Below are positions 10,877 to 17,795 of a stretch of DNA of 58,579 nt, piece by piece. The stretch comes from an uncultured Flavobacteriaceae bacterium (GTDB lineage: Bacteria; Bacteroidota; Bacteroidia; Flavobacteriales; Flavobacteriaceae), in contig CALIJE010000035.1 of assembly GCA_938017825.1 (NCBI GenBank), positions 1 to 58,579 of the forward strand, read 5' to 3'. Within the stretch, counting starts at the first letter, position 1; the number at the start of each line of letters is the position of its first letter. Made by a program: the position numbers and the translations under genes. Under the pieces are notes generated by a model. It had not been told where the DNA came from. It made no database searches and worked only from the letters and a program-made list of their open reading frames with translations.

Positions 10877-10950
10877 TAGAAAAGGGCGGAGAAGTCTCCA
10901 CCCTTTTCGTCCCAAATCTTACCATAAACTTAACCTACTTATGCTATGGC
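10877..10950 (-). ncRNA. Candidate small RNA, copy 1 of 4
   Basis: Reading the minus strand, a conserved block of about 40 nt (10911-10949, core CATAAGTAGGTTAAGTT) is followed by the hairpin GGGTGGAG-ACTT-CTCCGCCC and a T-tract. On this strand the stem has a U-G pair where the plus strand would have a C-A mismatch, so the minus strand is the better RNA. The block differs from the other copies at one base (TTTATGG instead of TTCATGG) and the linker is ACG. A TAATTTAG box at 10955-10962 is a weak -7 element. This is the most diverged copy. No known RNA family could be assigned by eye. Confidence 0.65.
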
Positions 10951-10954
10951 GAGA

Positions 10955-10962
10955 CTAAATTA
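10955..10962 (-). promoter_or_regulatory. Weak -7 box of small RNA copy 1
   Basis: TAATTTAG on the minus strand differs from TAnnTTTG at one base and sits at the same place relative to the conserved block as the exact boxes of copies 2 and 3. Confidence 0.4.
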
Positions 10963-11086
10963 CTGGTATTGGAGCACAAAAAAAAGAATTTTTAAGAATT
11001 TTTAAGTGTTTTTTCGGGGATTGTATATTCTAAAAAACATCGTAGAATAGGGGCGTGCTTGTGATTTACTAGGGTTTCGAGCAAAT

Positions 11087-11156
11087 AAAAAGGCGGAGCA
11101 TTGCCCCGCCTTTTTCCCCAAATCTTACCATGAACTTAACCTACTTATGCTATGGT
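11087..11156 (-). ncRNA. Candidate small RNA, copy 2 of 4
   Basis: The conserved block lies at 11116-11155, read on the minus strand, followed by the terminator hairpin GGCGG-G-GC-AAT-GC-T-CCGCC flanked by A5/T5. The stem is continuous on the minus strand with a G-U pair; on the plus strand that position is an A-C mismatch. An exact -7 box TATTTTTG (11161-11168) lies just upstream, so an RNA of about 70 nt starting near 11156 and ending near 11087 is predicted. ACCAT at the 5' end can pair with ATGGT 25 bases later, leaving a 20-nt loop. Identical to copy 3 over roughly 80 bases including the -7 box. Confidence 0.72.
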
Positions 11157-11160
11157 CCTC

Positions 11161-11168
11161 CAAAAATA
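11161..11168 (-). promoter_or_regulatory. -7 box of small RNA copy 2
   Basis: TATTTTTG on the minus strand matches TAnnTTTG exactly and is followed by GGAGGACCATAG, so transcription should begin near the conserved block. Upstream, TTAG with an 18-base spacer is the nearest -33 candidate. Confidence 0.55.
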
Positions 11169-11236
11169 GATGGAATTCGGCTATTGCTAAAAGCTTTTAG
11201 ATGAACGGTCCGATATGTAGCTGAACTACAAATAGA

Positions 11237-11267
11237 GCATTTCAATGTGGGTAAAAATATGAAATGC
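11237..11267. repeat. Inverted repeat in the small-RNA array spacer
   Basis: GCATTTCA pairs with TGAAATGC around a 15-nt loop. There is no T-tract and no copy elsewhere in the array. Role unknown; it may simply be a structural element in the longest spacer. Confidence 0.4.
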
Positions 11268-11406
11268 CCCTCCTTTAGTAGGGCTAAAATAGCAAAGAGG
11301 AGCACGTTGCAATTACTTCTGATACATTCTTGACCGGGGAAATTTTTTTGTGATGCTCTATGATCACTTTTGAATGAGGATTTTTGAAACTATCAAATAT
11401 ATAGAC

Positions 11407-11480
11407 AAATAAAAAGGCGGAGCATTGCCCCGCCTTTTTCCCCAAATCTTACCATGAACTTAACCTACTTATGCTATGGT
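11407..11480 (-). ncRNA. Candidate small RNA, copy 3 of 4
   Basis: Same unit as copy 2: conserved block 11440-11479, then the GGCGG/CCGCC hairpin (11416-11434) and a T-tract on the minus strand. The match to copy 2 runs from CAAATAAAAAGG through the block to the -7 box at 11485-11492, and sequences on both sides then diverge abruptly. That is the signature of a recent duplication of a unit consisting of promoter, RNA and terminator and nothing else. Confidence 0.72.
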
Positions 11481-11484
11481 CCTC

Positions 11485-11492
11485 CAAAAATA
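11485..11492 (-). promoter_or_regulatory. -7 box of small RNA copy 3
   Basis: TATTTTTG on the minus strand, an exact TAnnTTTG match. TTTC lies 20 bases upstream as a possible degenerate -33 element. Confidence 0.55.
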
Positions 11493-11622
11493 AGACGACT
11501 TTGAAGGCTCGCGAAATTTCTTTGTTAAAGGGTAGTAAAATAAGGTGAAATGTAGAATATTCAATTTTGGTTCTAGGCAAAACCAAGGTTATCCCATTTA
11601 TACGTCCAAGATTGGGACAAAT

Positions 11623-11695
11623 AAAAAAGGCGGAGAAGTCTCCACCTTTTTTGCCCCAAATCTTACCATGAACTTAACCTACTTATGCTATGGTA
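11623..11695 (-). ncRNA. Candidate small RNA, copy 4 of 4
   Basis: The conserved block is at 11654-11693 and the hairpin at 11623-11652, minus strand. The stem is GGTGGAG-ACTT-CTCCGCC extended by A6/T6; as in copy 1 the variable pair is U-G on the minus strand and C-A on the plus strand. The hairpin sequence therefore belongs to the copy 1 type, while the conserved block equals that of copies 2 and 3. The -7 box is TATTTTAG (11699-11706). This copy is the one nearest the purF 3' end and is transcribed in the same direction as purF. Confidence 0.68.
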
Positions 11696-11698
11696 GCT

Positions 11699-11706
11699 CT
11701 AAAATA
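11699..11706 (-). promoter_or_regulatory. Near-consensus -7 box of small RNA copy 4
   Basis: TATTTTAG on the minus strand, one base from TAnnTTTG. TTTCG occurs 21 bases upstream, comparable to copy 3. A 10-nt direct repeat with a 20-base period lies further upstream at 11738-11767. Confidence 0.42.
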
Positions 11707-11737
11707 GGCGGTGGGTTTGCTATGAGACGAAAAAGCC

Positions 11738-11767
11738 GATGAACGACGAGATTTATCGACGAACGAC
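11738..11767. repeat. Direct repeat upstream of small RNA copy 4
   Basis: GATGAACGAC (11738-11747) and GACGAACGAC (11758-11767) differ at one base and are spaced 20 bases centre to centre, about two helical turns. They lie between the purF stop and the copy 4 -7 box, so a regulator binding site is possible; chance is not excluded. Confidence 0.35.
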
Positions 11768-11795
11768 AATTATTTTGCAGTTTGATGTTTAAAGC

Positions 11796-13694
11796 TCAAT
11801 AGGCTCTTTCGTTTTTTCCTTCGTAGAAATTAATGAACGCTCGGTTCACAACACGATTACCACCAGCCGTTGGGTAGTTTCCAGTAAAGTACCAGTCACC
11901 CAAATTTTTCGGACAGGCCTGGTGAAGATTTTCGATTGGCTGATAAATAATTTCGACTTTGGCCTTTATGTCGGGAGGACTCAATAACTCTCCAGTTTTT
12001 TTGGAAATTTCATCTGCGGTAAAGGGTTCATAGAATTCTTTGACATAGTTGATGACTTCCTTGTCTTTTGTATTTACCTGTGTTAAACATTTCTTGTAGA
12101 TATCATCAACGATATTCAAAGTTCCCCTATCCTTATGTAGCGACAAGGCAGCCCTGAAGGCTACAAAATCTTCAAGTTTTGCCATATCGATACCATAGCA
12201 ATCGGGATATCGAATTTGGGGAGCCGAAGAAACGACGATGATTTTCTTGGGCGACAGCCGATCAAGAATTCGCAAAATACTTTTCTTAAGTGTGGTGCCT
12301 CGCACAATGCTATCATCAATAATTACCAAGTTATCGCCCTTATCAACCGAGCCATACGAAATGTCGTATACATGAGCTACGAGATCATCACGACTATCGT
12401 CTTGGGTAATGAACGTTCGCAACTTTGCATCTTTAATGGCAACTTTTTCTATTCGTGGTCGAACGTCTAGTATTTCATGCAATTGTGCGCTTGTCATTTT
12501 AGACCCCAATTCCAAAATTTGTTCTTCCTTTTTCTTATTAAGATAGTTCTGCGCCTCTTTGACCATTCCGAAAAACGATGTTTCTGCCGTATTTGGAATA
12601 TAGGAGAAGACGGTTTTCTTTAAATCATTATTTATGGCCGTCAATATCTTTGGGAAAATGAGTTTGCCCAGCTCTTTTCGTTCCTCGTAAATCTCTTTAT
12701 CACTACCTCTGGAAAAGTAAATTCGTTCAAAAGAGCATGCCTTACGCTCAGTAGGTTCTAAAATTTGCTTAATTGATGTTTTCCCACTTTTTTTGATAAT
12801 GATGGCATGGCCCGGATCTAATTCTTGTACCTCTTCGTAGGGAACATTGAAAACTGTTTGTATCGCTGGTCGTTCTGAAGCCACCACAACGACTTCCTCA
12901 TCTTGGTAGAAGTATGCAGGTCTTATTCCTGCGGGATCTCTCTGTACAAAGGCGTCTCCGTGTCCGAGCAGTCCGCCCATGGTATAGCCCCCATCAAAGT
13001 TTTTGGTTGCCCGCCTCAAAATTTTGCTCACTTTTAGTCGGTCGGCTATTATTGGAGAAGCTTCTTGTTTGGTATACCCTTCTTTTTTTATTTGTTTATA
13101 AAGTTTGGCAACCGCATCATCTAAAAAATGACCTATCTTTTCCATTACCGTAACGGTGTCGGCCATTTCTTTTGGGTGCTGTCCCAATTGTACTAGATTG
13201 TCGAATAGTTCATGAACATTGGTCATGTTAAAGTTGCCTGCAACAATCAGATTGCGGTGCATCCAATTATTTTGGCGAATAAAGGGGTGTACACTTTCAA
13301 TACTATTTTTTCCAAAAGTCCCGTAACGCACATGACCCAAAAGAAGTTCACCAATATATGGGATATGTCTTTTTTGCAAACTAACATCGTTTTGATACTC
13401 AGGATTTTCTAACAATTTTGTGTTGATCCGTTCATTGATCTGAGCAAAAATATCTTGAATAGGTTGCTGGGCTGTAGATCGCACACGACTCATATAACGC
13501 TCACCAGCGTTCATGTCTAATTTAATACTGGCAAAGCCTGCACCATCCTGGCCGCGATTGTGCTGCTTTTCCATCATCAGGTACATTTTATTTACCCCGT
13601 AAAAAGCCGTGCCGTATTTTTCTTTATAGTATTCCAAAGGTTTCAACAATCGGATAATAGAAATACCGCATTCGTGCTTAATAGCGTCGCTCAT
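11796..13694 (-). CDS. purF: Amidophosphoribosyltransferase
   Basis: Protein of 632 residues, the long form usual in Bacteroidota. The class II glutamine amidotransferase domain comes first with nucleophile Cys9 (HECGIS), NRGQDGAG and LLGHVRYGT. The phosphoribosyltransferase domain carries the PRPP motif VIIDDSIVRGTT. It makes phosphoribosylamine from PRPP and glutamine, the first committed step of purine synthesis. The eight residues before Cys9 imply a short propeptide that must be removed to free the N-terminal cysteine, as known for other PurF proteins. The gene starts only about 10 bases after a terminator-like hairpin. Confidence 0.93.
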   Translation of the reverse strand: MSDAIKHECGISIIRLLKPLEYYKEKYGTAFYGVNKMYLMMEKQHNRGQDGAGFASIKLDMNAGERYMSRVRSTAQQPIQDIFAQINERINTKLLENPEYQNDVSLQKRHIPYIGELLLGHVRYGTFGKNSIESVHPFIRQNNWMHRNLIVAGNFNMTNVHELFDNLVQLGQHPKEMADTVTVMEKIGHFLDDAVAKLYKQIKKEGYTKQEASPIIADRLKVSKILRRATKNFDGGYTMGGLLGHGDAFVQRDPAGIRPAYFYQDEEVVVVASERPAIQTVFNVPYEEVQELDPGHAIIIKKSGKTSIKQILEPTERKACSFERIYFSRGSDKEIYEERKELGKLIFPKILTAINNDLKKTVFSYIPNTAETSFFGMVKEAQNYLNKKKEEQILELGSKMTSAQLHEILDVRPRIEKVAIKDAKLRTFITQDDSRDDLVAHVYDISYGSVDKGDNLVIIDDSIVRGTTLKKSILRILDRLSPKKIIVVSSAPQIRYPDCYGIDMAKLEDFVAFRAALSLHKDRGTLNIVDDIYKKCLTQVNTKDKEVINYVKEFYEPFTADEISKKTGELLSPPDIKAKVEIIYQPIENLHQACPKNLGDWYFTGNYPTAGGNRVVNRAFINFYEGKNERAY

Positions 13695-13704
13695 TTATTT
13701 TTAA

Positions 13705-13732
13705 AATTAAAAAAGCCCCGAAAAGTCAGGGC
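13705..13732 (-). terminator. Terminator or attenuator between the PfkB kinase gene and purF
   Basis: On the minus strand GCCCTGA pairs with TCGGGGC (one U-G pair) around a CTTT loop, followed by TTTTTT. It starts 6 bases after the kinase stop and ends about 10 bases before the purF ATG. No promoter fits in the gap, so purF may depend on read-through here. Confidence 0.7.
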
Positions 13733-13738
13733 GTATGG

Positions 13739-14665
13739 TTATGTTAGTTCGATTTCAAATTGCGTCAAGGCTTTAAATTGATGCAGCCTATCGTTTACCT
13801 CAGCTTTGCTGAGGTTTTCCATTCGCTCAGTGCCGAAACGTTCAACACAGAACGATGCCAAATTAGAGCCATGAATAACAGCACGCTTCATATTTTCAAA
13901 TGATATATCATTGGTTGCTGCCAAGTAACCGGTAAAGCCTCCTGCAAATGTATCACCGGCCCCAGTAGGGTCGAATACTTCCTTCAAGGGTAGGGCGGGT
14001 GCAAAGAATACATTTTCATTATGAAAAAGTAGGGCGCCATGCTCCCCTTTTTTGATGACTACAAATTTGGGCCCCATCCTATGAATCTCTTGGGCCGCCT
14101 TAACCAATGAGTATTCTTCGGTCAATTGTCTAGCCTCCTCATCATTTATGGTAATGACATCTATGTGCTTAATAACTTCCTTTAAATCTTCCAAAGCACT
14201 GTCCATCCAAAAATTCATCGTGTCGAGAACGATTAGCTTCGGACGCTCGTTCATTTGCTTTATTACGCTTAATTGAACCGCCGGGTGCAGATTTCCCAAC
14301 ATTACGACATCTGCATCTTTGTAATCGTCTGGTACGACCGGATTAAAATCGGCTAAAGTATTCAACTCCGTAATCAAAGTATCGCGAGAGTTCAGATCAT
14401 TGTGATATTTTCCTTTCCAATAAAACGTCTTGCCGCCTTTTACAATTTCAAGGCCATCAAGGTTTATACCTTTATTTGAAAGCAGGTCGATATATTCTTG
14501 TGGAAGGTCATCCCCAACAATTGAAACAATCGCTGAGTCTACTTCGAATAGAGAAGCGGCTAACCCTATAAAAGTGCCTGCACCACCAAGAATTTTATCT
14601 GTATTCCCGAACGGTGTTTCAATTTCATCAAAAGCAACGGTACCGACTATAACCAATTTACCCAT
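13739..14665 (-). CDS. PfkB family sugar/nucleoside kinase
   Basis: Ribokinase-fold kinase of 308 residues from the ATG at 14665 (MGKLVIVG). An in-frame ATG at 14689 is unlikely because the probable -7 box TATATTTG (14687-14694) overlaps it. GGAGTFIGLAAS near the N-terminus is the first PfkB signature; DPTGAGDTFAGGF near residue 240 is the second, with the catalytic aspartate and the anion hole. Substrate is not determined; inosine/adenosine-type or sugar kinase are both possible, and adjacency to purF makes a nucleoside an attractive guess. The terminator after the stop is described separately. Confidence 0.85.
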   Translation of the reverse strand: MGKLVIVGTVAFDEIETPFGNTDKILGGAGTFIGLAASLFEVDSAIVSIVGDDLPQEYIDLLSNKGINLDGLEIVKGGKTFYWKGKYHNDLNSRDTLITELNTLADFNPVVPDDYKDADVVMLGNLHPAVQLSVIKQMNERPKLIVLDTMNFWMDSALEDLKEVIKHIDVITINDEEARQLTEEYSLVKAAQEIHRMGPKFVVIKKGEHGALLFHNENVFFAPALPLKEVFDPTGAGDTFAGGFTGYLAATNDISFENMKRAVIHGSNLASFCVERFGTERMENLSKAEVNDRLHQFKALTQFEIELT

Positions 14666-14686
14666 AGTGCATCGAAAATTAAGGTG

Positions 14687-14694
14687 CAAATATA
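14687..14694 (-). promoter_or_regulatory. -7 box of the PfkB kinase gene
   Basis: TATATTTG on the minus strand, an exact TAnnTTTG match, 21 bases before the ATG at 14665. It decides the start codon in favour of 14665. Confidence 0.5.
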
Positions 14695-14788
14695 CAGTTT
14701 TGCTTGACGAATTAATACGAGTTGTCGATAGGATGTTGCAAATTTTGTTGAAGCGCAGAATTTCGTCCTTGAATAGCTAAGGCTTCGA

Positions 14789-15424
14789 TTACTTCCTTCC
14801 AAAATCTGCAGGAATTTCTCCCCAAGCTTTCGTCTCCCATTTTACGATGGGTGTATTGTAGGAGTTCTTTTTAAGCCATGTTAGGGCGCGCCGAATCAAT
14901 TCGAACATCTCTTTGTTCCCATCATTTTCGATTAACTTGGTATTGCAACTTTTTTTCCGCACCCAACTCATCGCCGTGCGCGAATCGGTATAGATGATAC
15001 GGTCGCTACTGCGTTCTTTCAAATAGGCAAGACCATGAACCAGCGCCAAGAATTCACCAATATTGTTTGTGCCTTGTGGAAACGGGCCTTGTTTGAACAA
15101 CTTCTTTTTGGTTTTGGTATCAACGCCTTGGTATTCCATAATCCCGGGATTGCCACTTGAGGCGGCATCTACGGCTATAGAATGGTAATTTGGCGTGCCA
15201 ATTTTTAACAGCTGTGCAGGAGTAAGTGAAGCTTCGCCCTTTTTTTTTCCTTTATATTCTTCATAACTACCGTCATATGCCTTCTTGGCAAGATCAAACG
15301 TGGGAAACGACTTATATTGAGCTCCCTTATGTCCACTAATAGCTGCCTTACAATCATCCCAAGTGTCATATATCCCTGGGCGTTTTCCTTTCCAAACAGT
15401 ATAGAATTTTGTTTTTTTTGCCAT
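14789..15424 (-). CDS. rnhA: Ribonuclease H with N-terminal viroplasmin (hybrid-binding) domain
   Basis: Protein of 211 residues. Residues 1-50 form a viroplasmin/HBD domain (FYTVWKGKRPGIYDTWDDC, then FPTFDLAKKAY) that grips RNA-DNA hybrids. From residue 75 comes the RNase H domain with acidic residues in AVDAASSGNPG, NNIGEFLALV and IIYTDSRTAM; the fourth acidic position is likely in the C-terminal part, where an Asp occurs near the end. It removes RNA from hybrids such as Okazaki primers and R-loops. It is six bases from purN on the same strand, so the two are co-transcribed. Confidence 0.92.
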   Translation of the reverse strand: MAKKTKFYTVWKGKRPGIYDTWDDCKAAISGHKGAQYKSFPTFDLAKKAYDGSYEEYKGKKKGEASLTPAQLLKIGTPNYHSIAVDAASSGNPGIMEYQGVDTKTKKKLFKQGPFPQGTNNIGEFLALVHGLAYLKERSSDRIIYTDSRTAMSWVRKKSCNTKLIENDGNKEMFELIRRALTWLKKNSYNTPIVKWETKAWGEIPADFGRK

Positions 15425-15429
15425 GGCGT

Positions 15430-16008
15430 TTAACTGAGCAGTTGTTCTATTACTTTAGGGAAATGCTCAAACTCCAATTCATGCACTTTTTGGGCAATAT
15501 CTTCTACACTATCATGGGGTTCTAGAGGAGTTTTTGATTGATGGATAATTGTCCCCTCGTCATAATTTTCATTGACATAATGTATGGTAATCCCCGTCTC
15601 TTTTTCACCATTGTTCTTAACGGCACGATGTACGTTGCTGCCGTACATTCCCTTACCCCCATATTTTGGAAGTAGTGCAGGGTGAATGTTGATGACTTTA
15701 TCGGGGAAATTGGAAATAAAATACTCAGGTATTTTTAATAGAAACCCTGCCAGAACAATTAGATCGGGCGCTATCCCTTTGAGTACGTCTAGAAGACAAC
15801 CTTCCTCCAAAAAAGCATGATTATTAAAATATAAACCGCTAACTTTCAACTTTTTACAGCGAGTCAAAACTTTGGCATCGCTTTTGTTAGTGAGAACAGC
15901 GGCGATTGTAATGTGCTCGTGACCTTCAAAGTACCGTACGATGTTTTCAACATTTGAACCAGAACCAGAGGCAAAGAGTACCAAGCGTTTTTTGGAAAGC
16001 GAACTCAT
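15430..16008 (-). CDS. purN: Phosphoribosylglycinamide formyltransferase
   Basis: Protein of 192 residues, full length. LVLFASGSGSNVENI is the phosphate-binding start; NIHPALLPKYGGKGMYG carries the catalytic Asn-His pair; the downstream GITIHYVNENYDEGTII holds the catalytic Asp. It transfers a formyl group from 10-formyl-THF to GAR in purine synthesis. It is divergent from acpP across a 147-base promoter region, an arrangement common in Bacteroidota. Confidence 0.94.
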   Translation of the reverse strand: MSSLSKKRLVLFASGSGSNVENIVRYFEGHEHITIAAVLTNKSDAKVLTRCKKLKVSGLYFNNHAFLEEGCLLDVLKGIAPDLIVLAGFLLKIPEYFISNFPDKVINIHPALLPKYGGKGMYGSNVHRAVKNNGEKETGITIHYVNENYDEGTIIHQSKTPLEPHDSVEDIAQKVHELEFEHFPKVIEQLLS

Positions 16009-16114
16009 TATAATGAACTATAAAATTTGAAGACGAAAATACTACTACTGTCCCTAATTTTCTTAAATTGGATCACATTTTGACGACAAAAGGTGTATTT
16101 AGTCCAAAGTTTTC

Positions 16115-16122
16115 TATTTTTG
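16115..16122 (+). promoter_or_regulatory. -7 box of the acpP promoter
   Basis: TATTTTTG is an exact TAnnTTTG match 33 bases before the acpP ATG. A -33 TTG at the usual distance is not evident. Confidence 0.5.
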
Positions 16123-16155
16123 CCATCAAATTAAAATTTTAAAACCAAATTAATT

Positions 16156-16389
16156 ATGTCAGATATTGCATCAAGAGTAAAAGCTATCATCGTTGATAAG
16201 TTAGGTGTTGATGAGAACGAAGTAGTTACCGAAGCTAGCTTTACAAACGACCTAGGGGCGGATTCATTGGATACCGTAGAATTGATTATGGAATTCGAAA
16301 AGGAATTCGATATTCAAATCCCTGATGATCAAGCTGAAAACATCGCAACAGTTGGCCAAGCCATAAGTTATATAGAAGAAGCGAAGTAA
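16156..16389 (+). CDS. acpP: Acyl carrier protein
   Basis: Protein of 77 residues with the phosphopantetheine attachment site at Ser37 in [12 protein letters not shown]. Strongly acidic four-helix protein that carries growing acyl chains in type II fatty-acid synthesis. It is followed by fabF but separated from it by a strong hairpin with a T-tract, which would let the ACP message be far more abundant than that of fabF. Confidence 0.97.
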   Translation: MSDIASRVKAIIVDKLGVDENEVVTEASFTNDLGADSLDTVELIMEFEKEFDIQIPDDQAENIATVGQAISYIEEAK

Positions 16390-16414
16390 TTTTATGTTTT
16401 CTTGAACAAGTTTC

Positions 16415-16458
16415 AAAATTATCCATGTGGTAACCATCCTGCATGGATAATTTTTTTT
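16415..16458 (+). terminator. Strong hairpin terminator between acpP and fabF
   Basis: A 13-bp perfect stem (AAAATTATCCATG with its complement), 14-nt loop, and a T-tract of 12 counting the stem end. It starts 26 bases after the acpP stop. No -7 box is evident between it and the fabF ATG, so partial read-through is the likely source of fabF mRNA. Confidence 0.85.
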
Positions 16459-16540
16459 AATTTCACTCGACTTACAACTTCATTCTGGTTTGCAAGGAAC
16501 AATTTCACAACCGGGTGAGCCATAAATAAAATACGATTAC

Positions 16541-17794
16541 ATGCAATTAAAGCGAGTTGTTGTAACTGGTTTAGGAGCTTTAACCCCCATCGGTAATACT
16601 ATAGCCGAATACTGGGAAGGCCTTAAGAACGGTAAAAGCGGGTCGGCACCCGTGACGTATTATGATACCGAAAAATTCAAGGTTAAATTCGCCTGCGAAC
16701 TCAAAGGATTTGATCCGTTGGAGCACTTTGATCGGAAAGAGGCGAGGAAATTGGACCGTTTCGCGCAGTATGCTTTGGTCTCCTCTGATGAAGCCATCAA
16801 GGATGCAGGCTTGCAGGTCGATACTCTCGATAAATTTCGTGTGGGTGTTATTTGGGGTGCTGGTATAGGTGGCCTTGAAACTTTTCAAAATGAAGTTTTG
16901 AATTTTGCAGCAGGAAACGGCACACCCCGATTTAACCCTTTCTTTATTCCAAAAATGATCGCGGACATTGCCCCCGGACATATTTCTATAAAACATGGTT
17001 TTATGGGCCCTAACTATACAACCGTTTCGGCCTGTGCCTCGTCAGCGAATGCTCTAATTGATGCGATGAATTATATTCGTTTGGGCTATTGCGATGTTGT
17101 TGTTTCAGGTGGAAGCGAAGCTGCCGTTACGATTGCCGGAATGGGAGGGTTTGGAGCAATGCATGCCTTGAGCACCAGAAATGATAGTCCTGAAACAGCC
17201 TCACGGCCTTTCGATGCGACTAGAGATGGCTTTGTTCTAGGGGAAGGAGCAGGCGCTTTAATTTTAGAGGAGTATGAGCATGCCAAGGCACGTGGTGCCA
17301 AAATATATGCTGAGATTGCAGGTGGCGGTCTATCAAGCGATGCCTACCATATGACAGCCCCTCACCCTGACGGAATAGGTGTTGTTCAAGTAATGAAGAA
17401 CTGCTTAAATGACGCAGGACTGAAACCAGAAGATGTAGATGCCATTAATACACACGGTACTTCTACCCCCTTAGGAGATGTGGCCGAACTAAAGGCAATA
17501 TCAGAAGTGTTTGGCGAACATGCGCCTAACATCAATATCAATTCGACCAAATCGATGACAGGTCATTTACTTGGAGCCGCAGGAGCCATAGAGGCTATTG
17601 CATCTATTTTGGCGATGCAAAATAGCCTAGTACCCCCTACGATAAACCATACCACCGTAGATGAAAATATCAATCCAAAATTGAACCTTACCTTAAATAA
17701 GGCTCAAGAAAGAGAAGTAAATGTTGCATTGAGCAATACCTTTGGTTTTGGAGGACACAACGCCTGTGTTGTTTTCAAAAAATTGAACGCTTAA
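16541..17794 (+). CDS. fabF: Beta-ketoacyl-ACP synthase II
   Basis: Thiolase-fold condensing enzyme of 417 residues. The catalytic triad is visible: Cys165 in TVSACASSAN, His305 in NTHGTSTPLGD and His342 in MTGHLLGAAG. The C-terminal GFGGHNACVVF loop is typical. It elongates acyl-ACP with malonyl-ACP and contributes to temperature adaptation of membrane lipids. It sits between acpP and rnc in the acpP-fabF-rnc order shared by many bacteria; the rnc ATG starts one base after its stop. Confidence 0.97.
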   Translation: MQLKRVVVTGLGALTPIGNTIAEYWEGLKNGKSGSAPVTYYDTEKFKVKFACELKGFDPLEHFDRKEARKLDRFAQYALVSSDEAIKDAGLQVDTLDKFRVGVIWGAGIGGLETFQNEVLNFAAGNGTPRFNPFFIPKMIADIAPGHISIKHGFMGPNYTTVSACASSANALIDAMNYIRLGYCDVVVSGGSEAAVTIAGMGGFGAMHALSTRNDSPETASRPFDATRDGFVLGEGAGALILEEYEHAKARGAKIYAEIAGGGLSSDAYHMTAPHPDGIGVVQVMKNCLNDAGLKPEDVDAINTHGTSTPLGDVAELKAISEVFGEHAPNININSTKSMTGHLLGAAGAIEAIASILAMQNSLVPPTINHTTVDENINPKLNLTLNKAQEREVNVALSNTFGFGGHNACVVFKKLNA

Positions 17795-17795
17795 T

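Larger units (their letters stand above)
10783..11795. other. One-kilobase gene-free region holding a four-copy RNA array
   Basis: Between sodA and purF no protein gene can be supported. The stretch holds the sodA terminator and then four units of about 75 nt at 10877, 11087, 11407 and 11623. They are spaced 207-320 bases apart and all have the same orientation. The spacers are unrelated to each other, A+T rich, and contain one extra hairpin (11237-11267) and a 10-nt direct repeat (11738-11767). Two short plus-strand reading frames here (10798-10995, 11545-11742) share a C-terminal peptide only because they cross the repeated unit. Confidence 0.8.

Noticed and set aside
10880-10921. Minus-strand micropeptide starting ATGGTAAGATTTGGG in each small-RNA copy
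   Set aside because: The downstream frame differs between copies 1/4 and 2/3, so no common peptide is encoded.
10798-10995. 65-codon plus-strand frame ending near NLTINLTYLCYG
   Set aside because: Shares a peptide with the frame at 11545-11742 only because both cross the repeated RNA unit. The frame is interrupted or shifted in the other two copies, it overlaps the sodA terminator, and hairpin changes alter the reading frame.
11237-11267. Terminator in the array spacer
   Set aside because: The stem GCATTTCA/TGAAATGC has a 15-nt loop and no T-tract on either strand, so it is listed only as an inverted repeat.
10877-11706. Interpretation of the four units as a MITE or REP-type mobile repeat, or as a CRISPR array
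   Set aside because: No terminal inverted repeats or target duplications were seen, and spacing is irregular (207-320 bases) with a built-in -7 box and terminator. CRISPR repeats are shorter and evenly spaced.
11545-11742. 65-codon plus-strand frame with KKGGEVSTFFAPNLTMNLTYLCYG-like content
   Set aside because: Translation of small-RNA copy 4 and its flanks on the opposite strand; no start signal, and copies 2 and 3 do not keep the frame.
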